Assembly (NCBI RefSeq): GCF_022376445.1
Contig: NW_025955046.1
Location: 62,001 to 126,000, forward strand
Direction: 5' to 3'
Origin: Fomitopsis serialis
Taxonomy: Eukaryota; Basidiomycota; Agaricomycetes; Polyporales; Fomitopsidaceae
Length of the DNA stretch: 64,000 nucleotides
Below the pieces are notes generated by a model, which saw nothing but the letters and a program-made list of their open reading frames with translations, made no database searches and had not been told where the DNA came from. Each line of letters opens with the position of its first letter. Positions within the stretch are counted from its first letter, which is position 1. A program made the translations under genes and the position numbers. Below, piece by piece: positions 48,163 through 58,230 of this stretch.

Positions 48163-48325
48163 CAGCTAAGTCCCCAACGTTGGGCCCCGCACAAAAGGTG
48201 CGCATAGGAGCGGAGGTCATCGAGCGTTGGTATTCGGTGATCCGGCCACTGTGCCGCTCAACCTGGGCCGACGTAGCTAAGGTCGCGGCTGCCTGGCTCA
48301 GCCTTGCCGTCGAATTCCGCCACGT
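48163..48325. mobile_element. Left fragment of a MITE related to 19774-20018
   Basis: Starts cagctaag and follows the 19774 element through ttgggccccgcac, gtgcgcataggagcgg, gttggtatt and ggtcgcggctgcctggctcag, then similarity ends. The right TIR is absent, so this is a truncated copy with more differences than the full one. Confidence 0.75.
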
Positions 48326-48500
48326 CTGGGAGCCGCTTACTACACATAACTTGTCAATCGCCGCTCGTCGAGGGCGAGTTTGCGAGACCGAATCCGACAC
48401 TAGCGGAGGTGATCCAGGCATCTGTCATGCGTGACATCAAACGTCTGCTTCGATGCGAAAGAAATCCCGATCCAATCCATATATACCTCGGAGACATGGA

Positions 48501-48575
48501 CTCGCTCTTGCTCTATCAACTCGCTCTTGCTCTACCAACTCGCTCTTTGCTCTACCAACTCGCTCTTGCTCTACC
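48501..48575. repeat. Tandem repeat, four units of 19-20 bp
   Basis: The unit ctcgctcttgctctaccaa begins at 48501, 48520, 48539 and 48559 with small changes. It ends about 13 bp before the start codon of the alcohol dehydrogenase gene, so it lies in the leader or promoter. The pyrimidine-rich unit could affect transcription start or translation. Confidence 0.85.
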
Positions 48576-48588
48576 CCACCACCAAGAC

Positions 48589-49966
48589 ATGGCCCGAATA
48601 AGACAATTCCGCATTCCCCAGTTCGAAAGCGCAGAGCGCAAGGGCCGTGACGCTGTGTTCGGTGCAGACTACGTCAGCGCAGTAACCGAGGAGGTCAACA
48701 AGCTGGGATGTTCCAAGGTGTACCTCGTCGCGTCGACGAGCCTGAACGCGCAGACGGATGCGGTCAAGAGATTGGAGGAGGCGCTTGGCAACAAACTGTG
48801 CGGAAAGAAGATCGGTGTGAAGAGCCACACGCCGTACGACGAGGTGCTCCAGATCGCGAAGGAGACGAAGGAGAACGGCGCCGACATTATCGTGACGCTA
48901 GGAAGCAGCTCGTACAGTGATGCGGCCAAGGCTGCCCTAGTGAGTGTCGATTATGTGCGCGAACAAAACACTCACTAATATATACGCGTCGAGTCAGATC
49001 ATTCACGCCTCGCTTCCCGTTGATAAAATGGACGTCGACTCCATGGAGTCTTTCAACGGTGGATATGTAGACAAGAAAACAGGCGAATTGAACTCGCCGG
49101 CGACCGTCAGAGAACCCACGCTCAAGCTCATATGCGTGCCTACCTCTCTTTCAGCGGCGGAGTGGAACGCAAACAGCGGCTGTACGAACCCGATCACACG
49201 CAAGAAACAGCACTTCGGTCACCCCGCCTGCGCACCAAACCTCATTGTGCTCGACCCGCAGCTCTCGCTCACGACCCCACTGCACCTCTGGCTGAGCACG
49301 GGCGTACGTGCGGTGGACCACTGCGTCGAGACGCTCTGCACCGACAGAAGCAGCGCCGATATCAAGGACACCGCGGAGGAGGGCTTGAGGGCTCTCACGG
49401 AGGGTCTGCTGAAGTGTAAGGAGGATGAGACCGATGCCGCGGCGCGTGCGGAATGCCAGATCGGCGCGTGGAAGGCAGTGCGGTCTATCGTATCCAAAGT
49501 CCCACTGGGTGCGTCGCACGCGATAACACATCAGGTAAGTTGAAGCTTACATACTGAATGCGAGGCCCCTACTAAGCCATGCCACCGAATGTAGCTGGGC
49601 GCATTTTGTGGTGTACCACACGGCATAACCTCCTGCATTATGCTCTCTCCGGTGCTCAAGTACAACGCGGCGCACTCCCCGTCGAACGCACAGCTGCAAC
49701 AGCGGGTCTCAGCGATCTTCTGGTCCGCTATACCGGACACCCTTGTTCGGGCAGGACTTGAAGAAGCTCAGGCTGACGCCGGAGACCTCGTAAAGGCCTT
49801 CGTGCAGGCTCTGCGTTTCCCGACGACATTGACGGAGGTGGGTGTCGGCGAAGATGTATGGGACAACGTCGCGAAGGCGTCCCTGGAAGATGCGTGGGGA
49901 AAGACCAACCCTGTGCCGCTTGAAAGCGTTGAGCAGGTGAAGGAGATCCTCGCGATGGCTAAATGA
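48589..49966 (+). CDS. Iron-containing alcohol dehydrogenase / maleylacetate reductase-like
   Basis: NAD(P)-dependent, metal-containing oxidoreductase of the Fe-ADH superfamily, which also includes maleylacetate reductases of aromatic catabolism. The start is MARIRQFRIPQFESAE at 48589. The nucleotide domain has VYLVASTSLN and GADIIVTLGSSSYSDAAKAA; then comes LICVPTSLSAAEWN in place of the usual TTxGTGSE-type loop. Metal-binding candidates are the aspartate and histidine of STGVRAVDHCVETL and the histidines of LGASHAITHQLG and CGVPHGIT. The tail is LESVEQVKEILAMAK. Two introns (after AAKAAL and after AITHQ) keep frame, about 420 residues. It looks intact. A cytosolic role in reducing maleylacetate or an aldehyde is possible; I cannot decide which. 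Confidence 0.88.
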
Positions 49967-51087
49967 TTGACGAGTCCTGGCCTGTCACCGCGTCATCATG
50001 ATTACATGCCCTATATTTTTTTTCCTTTTCTCCCTCGTTTCTCTGCATCGCTGAATGAGTCTCTCAACAGACTCTTACGATGCGATTGCCTATGCGCAAA
50101 CTCGTCGATGTCCCGCCCGCGCTCTCCTATTCATCTTATCTCTCTCGCTCTGCTGTGCTTCCAGAATCTCGCGCGTGTATTTGTACTGGGCCGCGTGACG
50201 GCGCGGCGCCCTGATCTCCATCGAATTCCCTCTCCCCGAGTTCTCTCTCCTCCCGCGTCTTCGACTCCGGCACTTTTGCGCGACAAGACGGTTCGCGCGT
50301 GGAATAAATGTCGAGTAGAACGTGTCGAGACGTGTTTCGATACCAGTACGTTTTCCATTGACATTCGGCGGCCTAACTACTCTATCTAGACCACCTTTGT
50401 CGTCCTCGCTGAGCCCTACGTCTGCCTCGACTCCCGACCTCCCTGCATCAAGGACGAGCGCACGTGTGTTGGTTTGTCGTCGCCCAAGCACGTCTTCTCT
50501 CCGACAACGGCGCTTTCTCTAGAAGTTAGTGCACGATACCACAAAAAATGTGACTCAGAGGTTCTACCGTGTAACAACAAAGGCTACATCCTCATTGCGC
50601 CCTACTATTGTTCGTTACGAGGTGTCGGGTTGTACATCCACTTTCGGCCTGATATGACTCTGAAGCAACAGACACACCTGAGACAAACCTGAGATTCAAC
50701 GAACTCAGTCCATTCTTAGACCATCTCGTTCCGTTCTAATCATAGCCCAGAGCTGTTCCGCCGAGGTCTGCTGCCAGCTGGGGCAGAACACACGAAGTGT
50801 TCTTAGTCACCGCATTTCACGGTATCATGTCAGATTACAGTGCCTAGCTTCCCCAGTGAGACGAGTGTTGCACGTTCGCAATGAATTACGTACCTTATTT
50901 GATGTTCATTACCGGTATGTGTATCACTATCCCCGCTTTGACATGCGTGACGACTTAGTTACCAGACTCTCCACTGGTTCAACCTATAGGTCGCGGTCTC
51001 ATGGCCAGGGTCACATCCTGGAATATCAAAATGACACCCTGACAAGTACACATCCGCAGCACGTCCAGCAGATAATGGAGCGACCGT
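49967..51087. other. 1.1 kb without an assignable gene
   Basis: Frames on both strands near 50.1-50.5 kb are arginine- and serine-rich and unrecognised. Pyrimidine-rich tracts just after 49966 suit the 3' untranslated region of the dehydrogenase. Confidence 0.35.
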
Positions 51088-51802
51088 TCACATTACCCAC
51101 CACTTCGCCTCGCCTTCGCTCTGTACATGCACCATACCCAATCCGACGCCCGACGCTATCTTCTTCCTTTGATACCGCCCCCTCGTCGGTGACGGCATGC
51201 CAACATCTCCTCGGCTGGCAACAGGTGTCGGAGGAGTGATGCGTACTTCTACTGCGGCGCCCTCTCCGTCCTCCGTATCGACCTTGAAGATGCGCGGGAG
51301 CGAGGGCGAGATGACCACGTTGAGCGTGGACACGGAGGTATCTCCGCAGTCTTTCTCGGGGTCGCGGCTGGCCCGCGCCAAAGGCATAGGGGAGCTGATG
51401 AGGTCCACAGAGAGCTTGGGCGCGGCTTTGCGAGATGGAGCCCGCCTCGCACGTCGTTGCGGGGTCTTACTGAGGGGCGCAGGTTTCTCGGCGGACAGAT
51501 GAGACGTGTCGACGGATACAAGTTGTCGCCGGTGATGAAGGATAATACCGGTAGCGGATAAGACGATGAGGACAAACAGCGTTCCTATTACGATGCCAGC
51601 TATGGCGCCTGTAATGTTAGAGTGAGTCGGCGTGTCAACGATTGCACGCAGTTGGCACGTACCCGGAGCGAGCTCGTGCTTGGAACCAGACATCGTTCGC
51701 TTGAGTAACGTTGGCGTGAGGTACTATGATCAAGGACATCAACACAGAACAGTAGAATGTGTTCTTGCCCAGGATGGCTGACACAGTGGCTGACGACTGC
51801 AT
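51088..51802 (-). CDS. Single-pass membrane protein with a basic cytosolic tail
   Basis: No named family, but the layout is clear. From the ATG at 51802 the protein starts MQSSATVSAILGKNTF with a hydrophobic, signal-like FYCSVLMSLIIVP, then NVTQANDVWFQARARSG. An intron (gtacgtgcca ... ttacag) leads into AIAGIVIGTLFVLIVLSATG, a textbook transmembrane helix, then the stop-transfer IILHHRRQ. The tail is rich in serine, proline and arginine (TPQRRARRAPSRKAAPK) and ends AKWWVM at 51088. The joint keeps frame, giving about 215 residues. Such proteins are common in basidiomycetes and are sometimes compared with wall-stress sensors, but no ligand domain is seen here. Confidence 0.65.
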
Positions 51803-53033
51803 GTTAGCAGCGTCGCTAGTCTTCAGTGCGCCATGAAGTCGAATTAAGAGCAGGACGTCACATATTGGCCATGATAAAACTTGACCGGAATACGCTTAAT
51901 ACGTTGGTGTGGAGGCTAAGCGAGTGCATACTAGTATGTATACGTAGTGTGGATGGCACCAGCAAGCCAGCGACTGAGCGCGAAGTAACTAAGTCTCTGC
52001 GTTGCATTCCTATGAGTTGCACCTCTCTTACCTCGCGGGTCAAGGGTACTATTGCCAAGTTACAGTATGCTGGTAAACCTTGGGCGGGAGCCAGCGTTGA
52101 AACGTTGTGTGAGGCTGAGCCAGCGGCAGGTGCAACGACTCGACTCAGCAGTGTACTACTTACATAAGCTACTGAGTAGGGGCCCAGGCGTCGGGCGGTG
52201 CGGTGGCTGAGCCGACCGTGGGAGAAATGTGGACGGTGGAGCCACTCAAAGCCAACTTCAACTGCTGTTTGTAGATGGATTCTTTCTGATCGACGCTCAG
52301 CGCTCAACTGCAACGGCTGGTATTACGATACTTCGAGAATGGTGCGAATAAGTGAGTGAAGGCGTATTAAAACTGGGCAAATACCGGGCCTTGGCATAAC
52401 ACTGGATCGCCGCGCCGGGTCCAACTGGATAGTAACTGCCCTCGGACTCGGAGGCACAGTACTCAACGTCAATCGTATGTTCGCTCGAATGACTCCGACC
52501 CTTTCCTAGACCCCCAAATTTGGACTTCAGAAGGCAGCGGGTGAGTCAAATTCATGACCTGTGACATGCTTCACACGAACGCATGCAACGATCAGACGCC
52601 TGTCGGTCATAAGTCGTTGTATTCTCATAAACACCACTGTGGTGATTTTCTATCACTGCCCCGCCGTCTGGAATGAGGGCGTGAGATTCAGTCTTCGCTA
52701 CCTCACATATCCTCTTGTTCCCTGCCGCTTCCCGCCAGCAATGTCTTCATAACCCCTCGTCCTTACGCTAGTGTCTCTGCCAGAAATCCCTTCTCAACTG
52801 ATTCTGTGACTCGTAACGAAGCTTACTATGCCGTTCGCAGTCGTGTAAGACCCTGTTGTTGCAGCTTCCGCCAGTTTTGACTTTGACGCTCTCGGCTACT
52901 CCCAGGCAGAGCACAAAGGAGAGATTATGGACCTCCCTGCGCAACTTGACGATCGGCACTGGAGGGAAGCATTCAGACATACCTATCATGCTATCGCCGA
53001 TTTACGCGCCGATTTCGTGAGTATCTGCCCAAC
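51803..53033. other. 1.2 kb without an assignable gene
   Basis: Open frames around 51.8-52.3 kb on both strands are not recognised. The right end should hold the promoter of the following F-box-like gene. Confidence 0.35.
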
Positions 53034-54751
53034 ATGAATCTGATGCCTATCGCTGAAGCACTGCCACCATTTGCATCTACCAGGGAGGAGCCGCCTAACA
53101 CTAAAACTGAAGATGCACGACCCACATTCAGCCTTAATCCGGATTGCAAATTGCCACTTGAGCTCTGGTGGACAATCATTGACGAATTCCAGCATGACTG
53201 GCTCGCATTATTTGCATGCAGCGTCGTCTGTCGGTCGTGGCGTGCTCGTACCCAGATTTATCTACCCCAGGGCTATCGACGCACCGTGGAGCTCTACAGC
53301 CAGAGAGACGTAGCCAGTCTTTCGAGGTTCGCTCGCGTCCGAAAGCTGCAAGCACGGACGGTCCAGATTCATGGAAGTCGCCATTCCGGCTCGATAGCGC
53401 ACCTCGGAACGTTCGCGGCGATGCTCTCGGGGCAACTGCGTCATCTCAACGAGCTGCATGTCATGTACGGCGCTTGGCAGACGGCCACAGTGGACACATG
53501 TTCTCTTTTCCGATGTCTCTCCACGTATTCGACCATTCGACATCTACGGCTCTGCGGCGTCACATTGCCGTCCACAACGTCCCTCCTCCGCTTGTTATAC
53601 TCTCTCCCCCGATTACGCTCCTTCGACTGTGTTGATGTATCAACGACAGACAGGAACTATGGGAACCGAGCGAGCGCACATTCCGCCCGGCTCTGCAAAA
53701 TCGAGGCGTTTGTTCTAGATTGCTCTGACGTGGACGACATATTCGACCTCTTCGCCGCGGCCAGCCTTGCGGAGTACAGCGGTACCGTTGAACTCGGTAT
53801 ACACTCCGCTCGCGATGTCGAAGATGGCGAGCGAACACATTTCGCGAGATTCACCAGGAGCTTGACCTCTGTCTCCCGACTCACGATTGTACTCCGCGAT
53901 GCGGATATGTCTGACGAAGCACTAGGTGAGCCTCGTCTAAACTTTTGTACCTGAGCTTTACGAAGTTATATAAAGCGATGTGCCTTTCACTGGCGCAGCA
54001 TCACTGCGAACGACTTGAATATCTCATCATTCAAGCCATCCCTCGTGCAAGCCCCATATTCGAGTTCTCGTTCATATCTGCTATCCTGTCGTTCGTGGCC
54101 ACCAACATCACCAAGCGATTTATCATACTTGATATACAACGCGGGTACTTACACGGAAGTGAGTCATCCATACTCCTCTTTCTCGTCGGAAGTAGCTCAA
54201 ATCCCGATCCAGGCCAACCAATGGATTTCATGGATACGACATCATTCTCAGAAGGAAGACGAGGCGCTGACCAAGTACTCATGGTCAAGTTCCAGGACCG
54301 CAAGGCTACGCGTCCCGCGATACTTCGGAGAGCGTTCGTCACTCTGAGCATACCGTCGTGGGTGGCTCGCGCCCCGGGTTTCCGGGAGGACGTATGGATT
54401 CGACAGATTAGGCAGCACGTAGGCATTTTGGAGCGGCGAGACGATCTAGAGTACGTATCCTTCTCATTCATTCAGCTCACTGATCGTCTGAAGTTGACTG
54501 CCGCATTTCACGCGTTTACAGCATCGGCGAGATATACTTCCGGTGACGTTACTTTCAGTGCCGTTGGGCTGCCTGGAGACAGTTGCTTGCTTGCAATTGA
54601 CATATCACGTCGAGACCAACTTGTGATCTGCCAGTTGTTGACAGTCTCGACGGTTGGTGTAACGCGCCGATTTTACAGAGCACTGGTTCTTAACAAGTAC
54701 GCATTTTTTATATTTCCTCGTCTCATGATTGACCAGTTAACTCAAGAATAG
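53034..54751 (+). CDS. F-box-like protein 6 (HSGS-LGTFAAMLSG family)
   Basis: Third member of the family seen at 33-38 kb. From MNLMPIAEALPPF a disordered start leads into CKLPLELWWTIIDEFQHDW, then VVCRSWRARTQIYLPQG, ASLSRFARVRKLQAR, HSGSIAHLGTFAAMLSG and leucine-rich segments. A 50-nt intron after DEALG (gtgagcctcg ... tataaag) joins AMCLSLAQHHCERLEY in frame. The C-terminal signature TLSIPSWVARAPGFREDVW is present. After YVSF the frame may continue to 54751 or splice near 54451; I could not decide. No lesion was found in the domain. It is 15 kb from its relatives, so the family is scattered rather than one tandem array. Confidence 0.75.
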
Positions 54752-54837
54752 GTACGCAAAAGCACGCGAGTGCGAGAGGGGTCGGATTTAGCTCTACTAC
54801 CATGAAGATATGCCGGTACTGCTTGCGCTAATACGTG

Positions 54838-55310
54838 ATGGATATTGACCACCCGCACACGCATATCTTGCTCACTGACTCGGAGACGTTGACGAGGAAG
54901 GATACGGAGAGTGGGGGACCGTGGCACCGTCACATTGTCGAGGTCACCCGACGCCTCGTCGATTCCGAGGGCAAGATGATCACCTCGGGCTCTGTCTTCG
55001 TCTTCGACGAGGACGAGAGTTGCATCAAGCGATGGCCCGGACGGACGGGTTCTTTTGGAGCCCGAGTCGTATATTGGGCAATCTCCTACTCTACCGCGAG
55101 ACGGAGAAGCGCGGTGCGGGGAACAGGGGCGCCCGCGTTGAGCAGCAATAAGAAGTGGACGCGAAGGGCGAGGGGCAGTCGCTGAGCAGGCCGAAGTATG
55201 AGGCACACCGTCTGACGGGCGTCGACCGCCAGCGCGAGCGCAGTCTCCGAGTAGGCAGCTGCCGGCGGGGTCGCTCAAGTATAGAAAATGTACATTTACT
55301 GCCTGTGATC
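54838..55310 (+). pseudogene. WOPR (Gti1/Pac2) transcription regulator, broken fragment
   Basis: Recognisable pieces of the fungal WOPR DNA-binding domain, known from morphology and virulence regulators such as Wor1 and Gti1/Pac2. Present in order: VTRRLVDSEGKMITSGSVFV, FDEDESCIKRW, then one missing base near 55037, then DGFFWSPSRILGNLLLYRE, GNRGARVEQQ, an in-frame stop at about 55150, then SLSRPKYEAHRLTGVDRQRE with RSL. The second half of the domain (usually YKF...KKT) is absent; the recognisable sequence ends about 50 bp before the transposon at 55353. With a frameshift, a stop and a missing half it should not make a working regulator. Confidence 0.75.
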
Positions 55311-55352
55311 TCTAGCATTGGATGAGCCCCGAATAACGATGCATGATTCTTA

Positions 55353-55943
55353 TTGCTGTTTGCAAAAGTCTTGTCGCGGCGCCAAAATCACAAAAAGTTC
55401 GCACGACGCGACCTTGCGACCTCTTGCTCAGAATCGCTGTTCCTCGCTCAATTCTCAACCTATCGGCTCGGCAACTACAGCGTTCGATTCGCCTCGGTGA
55501 GACGCAGCACCTGGTATGAAGAATATGGCGAAATTCGAAGGTCTCAAAATCTCGATTTTCGGGTGTGCGCGTGAAGGAGAACGGCGGCGGCGAGCGTAGG
55601 AGAGGCCAGGGAGCGTCGGGAATGGCTGGGACATGTTTGGTTGGGTAGTATGCAGTGCCCAAAAATGCGATGGTGAGTTTCGACCGCTCTGTTCTGTTGC
55701 CCGCGAGGTCTTTGACGCGAAACACGACCTCTTGCTCAGAGTCGCGGTTTCTCGCTCAATTCTCAACATATCTGCGCGGTAACTACAGCGTTCGAATCGT
55801 CTCGCCGAGACGCAGCACCTGGTATAAAGAACACGGCAAGATTCGTGAACCTCAAAATCTTGATTCTCGGGTGCGCGCGCGAAGGAGAATAGCGGCGGCG
55901 AGCGGAGGAGAGGTCAGAGAGCGTCGGGAATGGCTGGGACATG
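55353..55943 (+). repeat. Left terminal inverted repeat with internal 308-bp direct repeats
   Basis: The arm contains two related units in direct order; for example, ctcttgctcagaatcgc at 55421 recurs as ctcttgctcagagtcgc at 55729, a spacing of 308 bp. Unit 2 continues past the end of the arm to about 56050 on this side only. Neither unit encodes a convincing protein. Confidence 0.88.
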
Positions 55944-56790
55944 TTTGGTTGGGTAGTATGCAGTGCCCGAAAATGCGATGGCGAGTTTTGACCACTCTGT
56001 TCCGTTGTACTCACCTGCCCCCAGTTGCCTGCGAGGTCTTCGACGCGACGCGAAACATGCAGAGCACGCCCAGCTCTCATAAGATCTACCCAACGCTGAT
56101 GCCATTCGACGCCTCTCATAAGGCTGCAGTGCGCTTCATCAAGAACAGTAGAAAGGACAAGGTTTCGGTGGGTGGGCCCTTCACTCGGACCAGGCAAGCA
56201 TCGCGCGTCTCACGATTGGCATGACTGCCCCGTTGTGCTTGCAAAACCGCATCAAGGTATGATGTAAAATTACTATAAACCTGTTTGTATTGTCTTCTTT
56301 CCATCGCGCCGGCTCTCGAGCCTTTATTCCAGATCGGAAATGCGCTGTGAATTGCTATTCTGAAGGTGTGCGCCCGCGCGCTACACACGGTGGCACGGTG
56401 AGTTCACGCCCATTCTGATGCAGTCTCCGAGTTGCGACGGCAGGCGGTTGTCTCGGGACTTGTCAAGCCTTGCGCCTGATATAGTCTGCTAGTCTGATAT
56501 GCGCAGACCATTGGCATCAACCTTTGCAATCTCCCCCAATCCAATTCCGGACTTTTGATGTTGCTCGCTGGCCTGCATGGCGACATATTGATCTTGGCCG
56601 ACGTATGTAGTATCTACTAGCCCATAGATTATTCGAATAAATAATGAACATTCGTACATTGATCTTGTCCGACACCGATATCTACATATGTGGCGTGCAC
56701 CAGTGCGATCACAAGTCTTGAAGGGTGCCGCGATCTCACCGGTCGGCGGTCCCTCTTTTGTCTTGTGCACTCATCATCCACGTTCTCAAA

Positions 56791-58026
56791 ATGCCACAGA
56801 ATGTGCCGACACTCACCAAGGATCTCTGCTGGGTGCTCATTTACATGCATTACATCTCCCAGCTGTCTACCAAGGATATCTCAACATTGACTGGTATCAG
56901 GCTGCGCACACTACAGCGCCTTTTCCGTCTGCACTTGATGACCGGGGATGTCGCCACACACCGGAAACGAACTGGCCGGAAACGAAAACTTGATCAAAAT
57001 GCTGAAGAGGTACAGATGCCATCTATAGTGCTGTACATTGCTCATTACATTCACAGTTCATTCAAGGCTTGATCGAGCACTCGCCTGATTCGTACCTTAT
57101 GGAGCTGAGGGACAGACTTCAGGAGATCCATGGTGTACAGGTGGACATGAGCACAATTTGGAGGACTCTAAAGAAGCTTGGTTTCACATACAAGAAGGCA
57201 TGTACTAGTGTTTTGGCAATGGGGATGTGGATATCATAAACTCAACTCATGTTATCCTGGTTGTCCACAGATCTCAAAGAAAGCACTGGAACGAAGTGAT
57301 ATCAAGCGCACCGAGTACATCATGCGGATGGCTTCGCAATATAGTCCTCATCAGCTTGTCTTTGTTGATGAGAGTGCCTTTGACCGACGGACAACATATC
57401 GTGGTCGGGCATGGGCGCTCAAGGGACACAGGGCAGTGCGGAAGTGTTTCTATGTGCGGGGAAAGAAGTATGAATCTAGTCATAGTACATTATCTGGTCT
57501 CTGTACTGACTCCTGAGCCATGTATCAGATTTTCAATTTTGCCTGGCCTGTCACTCGATGGCATGCTATATTGCCGGATTGTCGAGGGGTCATTCAACAC
57601 TGCACGGTTCATCCAGTTCATTGAAGGTTTACTTGAACAAATGCAACCTTATCCTGGGCCAAACTCAGTCATTGTCATGGACAATGCACGCATACATAAG
57701 GATCCATCAATTGCTGAACTTGTGGAATCACGGTAATGTTCAATTGTTCAGATCTCACTCTCTCAACTGTTCATGAATTATGATGATTTAGTGGCATGCG
57801 GGTCGAGTTTCTCCCTGCTTATTCGCCAGACTTCAATCCAATTGAGCAAGCATTTGGTGTCATAAAGGCCTATATGTGTCGTACACATCATGATTTTGCT
57901 CGTTCCAATTCGACTGGTGCTGATTCGGAGGATCTGAATGAAGCATATATCATGCTGTATGAGGCTGTCTACTCTATCACAGCAGGCAATGCACGCTCCT
58001 TCTTTAATCATAGCGGGTATAGATAG
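56791..58026 (+). CDS. Tc1/mariner DD34E transposase, apparently intact
   Basis: Cut-and-paste transposase with a DDE catalytic triad. The N-terminus has a helix-turn-helix (LSTKDISTLTGIRLRTLQRL) and a basic KRTGRKRKL linker; a second helical DNA-binding region is ELRDRLQEIHGVQVDMSTIW with RTLKKLGFTYKK. The catalytic residues are the first D in LVFVDESAFD, the second in VIVMDNARIHKD, and E in YSPDFNPIEQAFGVIK. Counting between the second D and the E gives 34 residues, the Tc1 spacing. Four introns are needed (after NAEE, FTYKK, VRGKK and VESR); the second uses a GC donor. All joints keep frame over about 330 residues, normal for the family, so the protein could be active. The stop is about 200 bp from the end of the convergent accessory gene. 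Confidence 0.9.
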
Positions 58027-58230
58027 CCTGTACAGCAATTGTCCAATAGTCTAATGCATCTGAGTTTAATGTAAATGGAATGCTTCAGAGGGAGTCCGAG
58101 TCTTAGCACTTCAGATCTATACAAGAACAAATTATCTGTATATTAAAGATGCTCTACTCTACTCAATAAGCAGGTCAACTATATACATCTGCTATGATAG
58201 ACTAATTAGGGTGACAACGAGACATCAAGA

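Noticed and set aside
50970..51030. Possible tRNA-like sequence with a ggttcaacc word
   Set aside because: No cloverleaf arms or anticodon stem pair around it.
55353..56224. Open frames in the long inverted repeats as protein genes
   Set aside because: The translations are arginine-rich and interrupted, the two tandem units read in different frames, and the arms are better explained as transposon termini.
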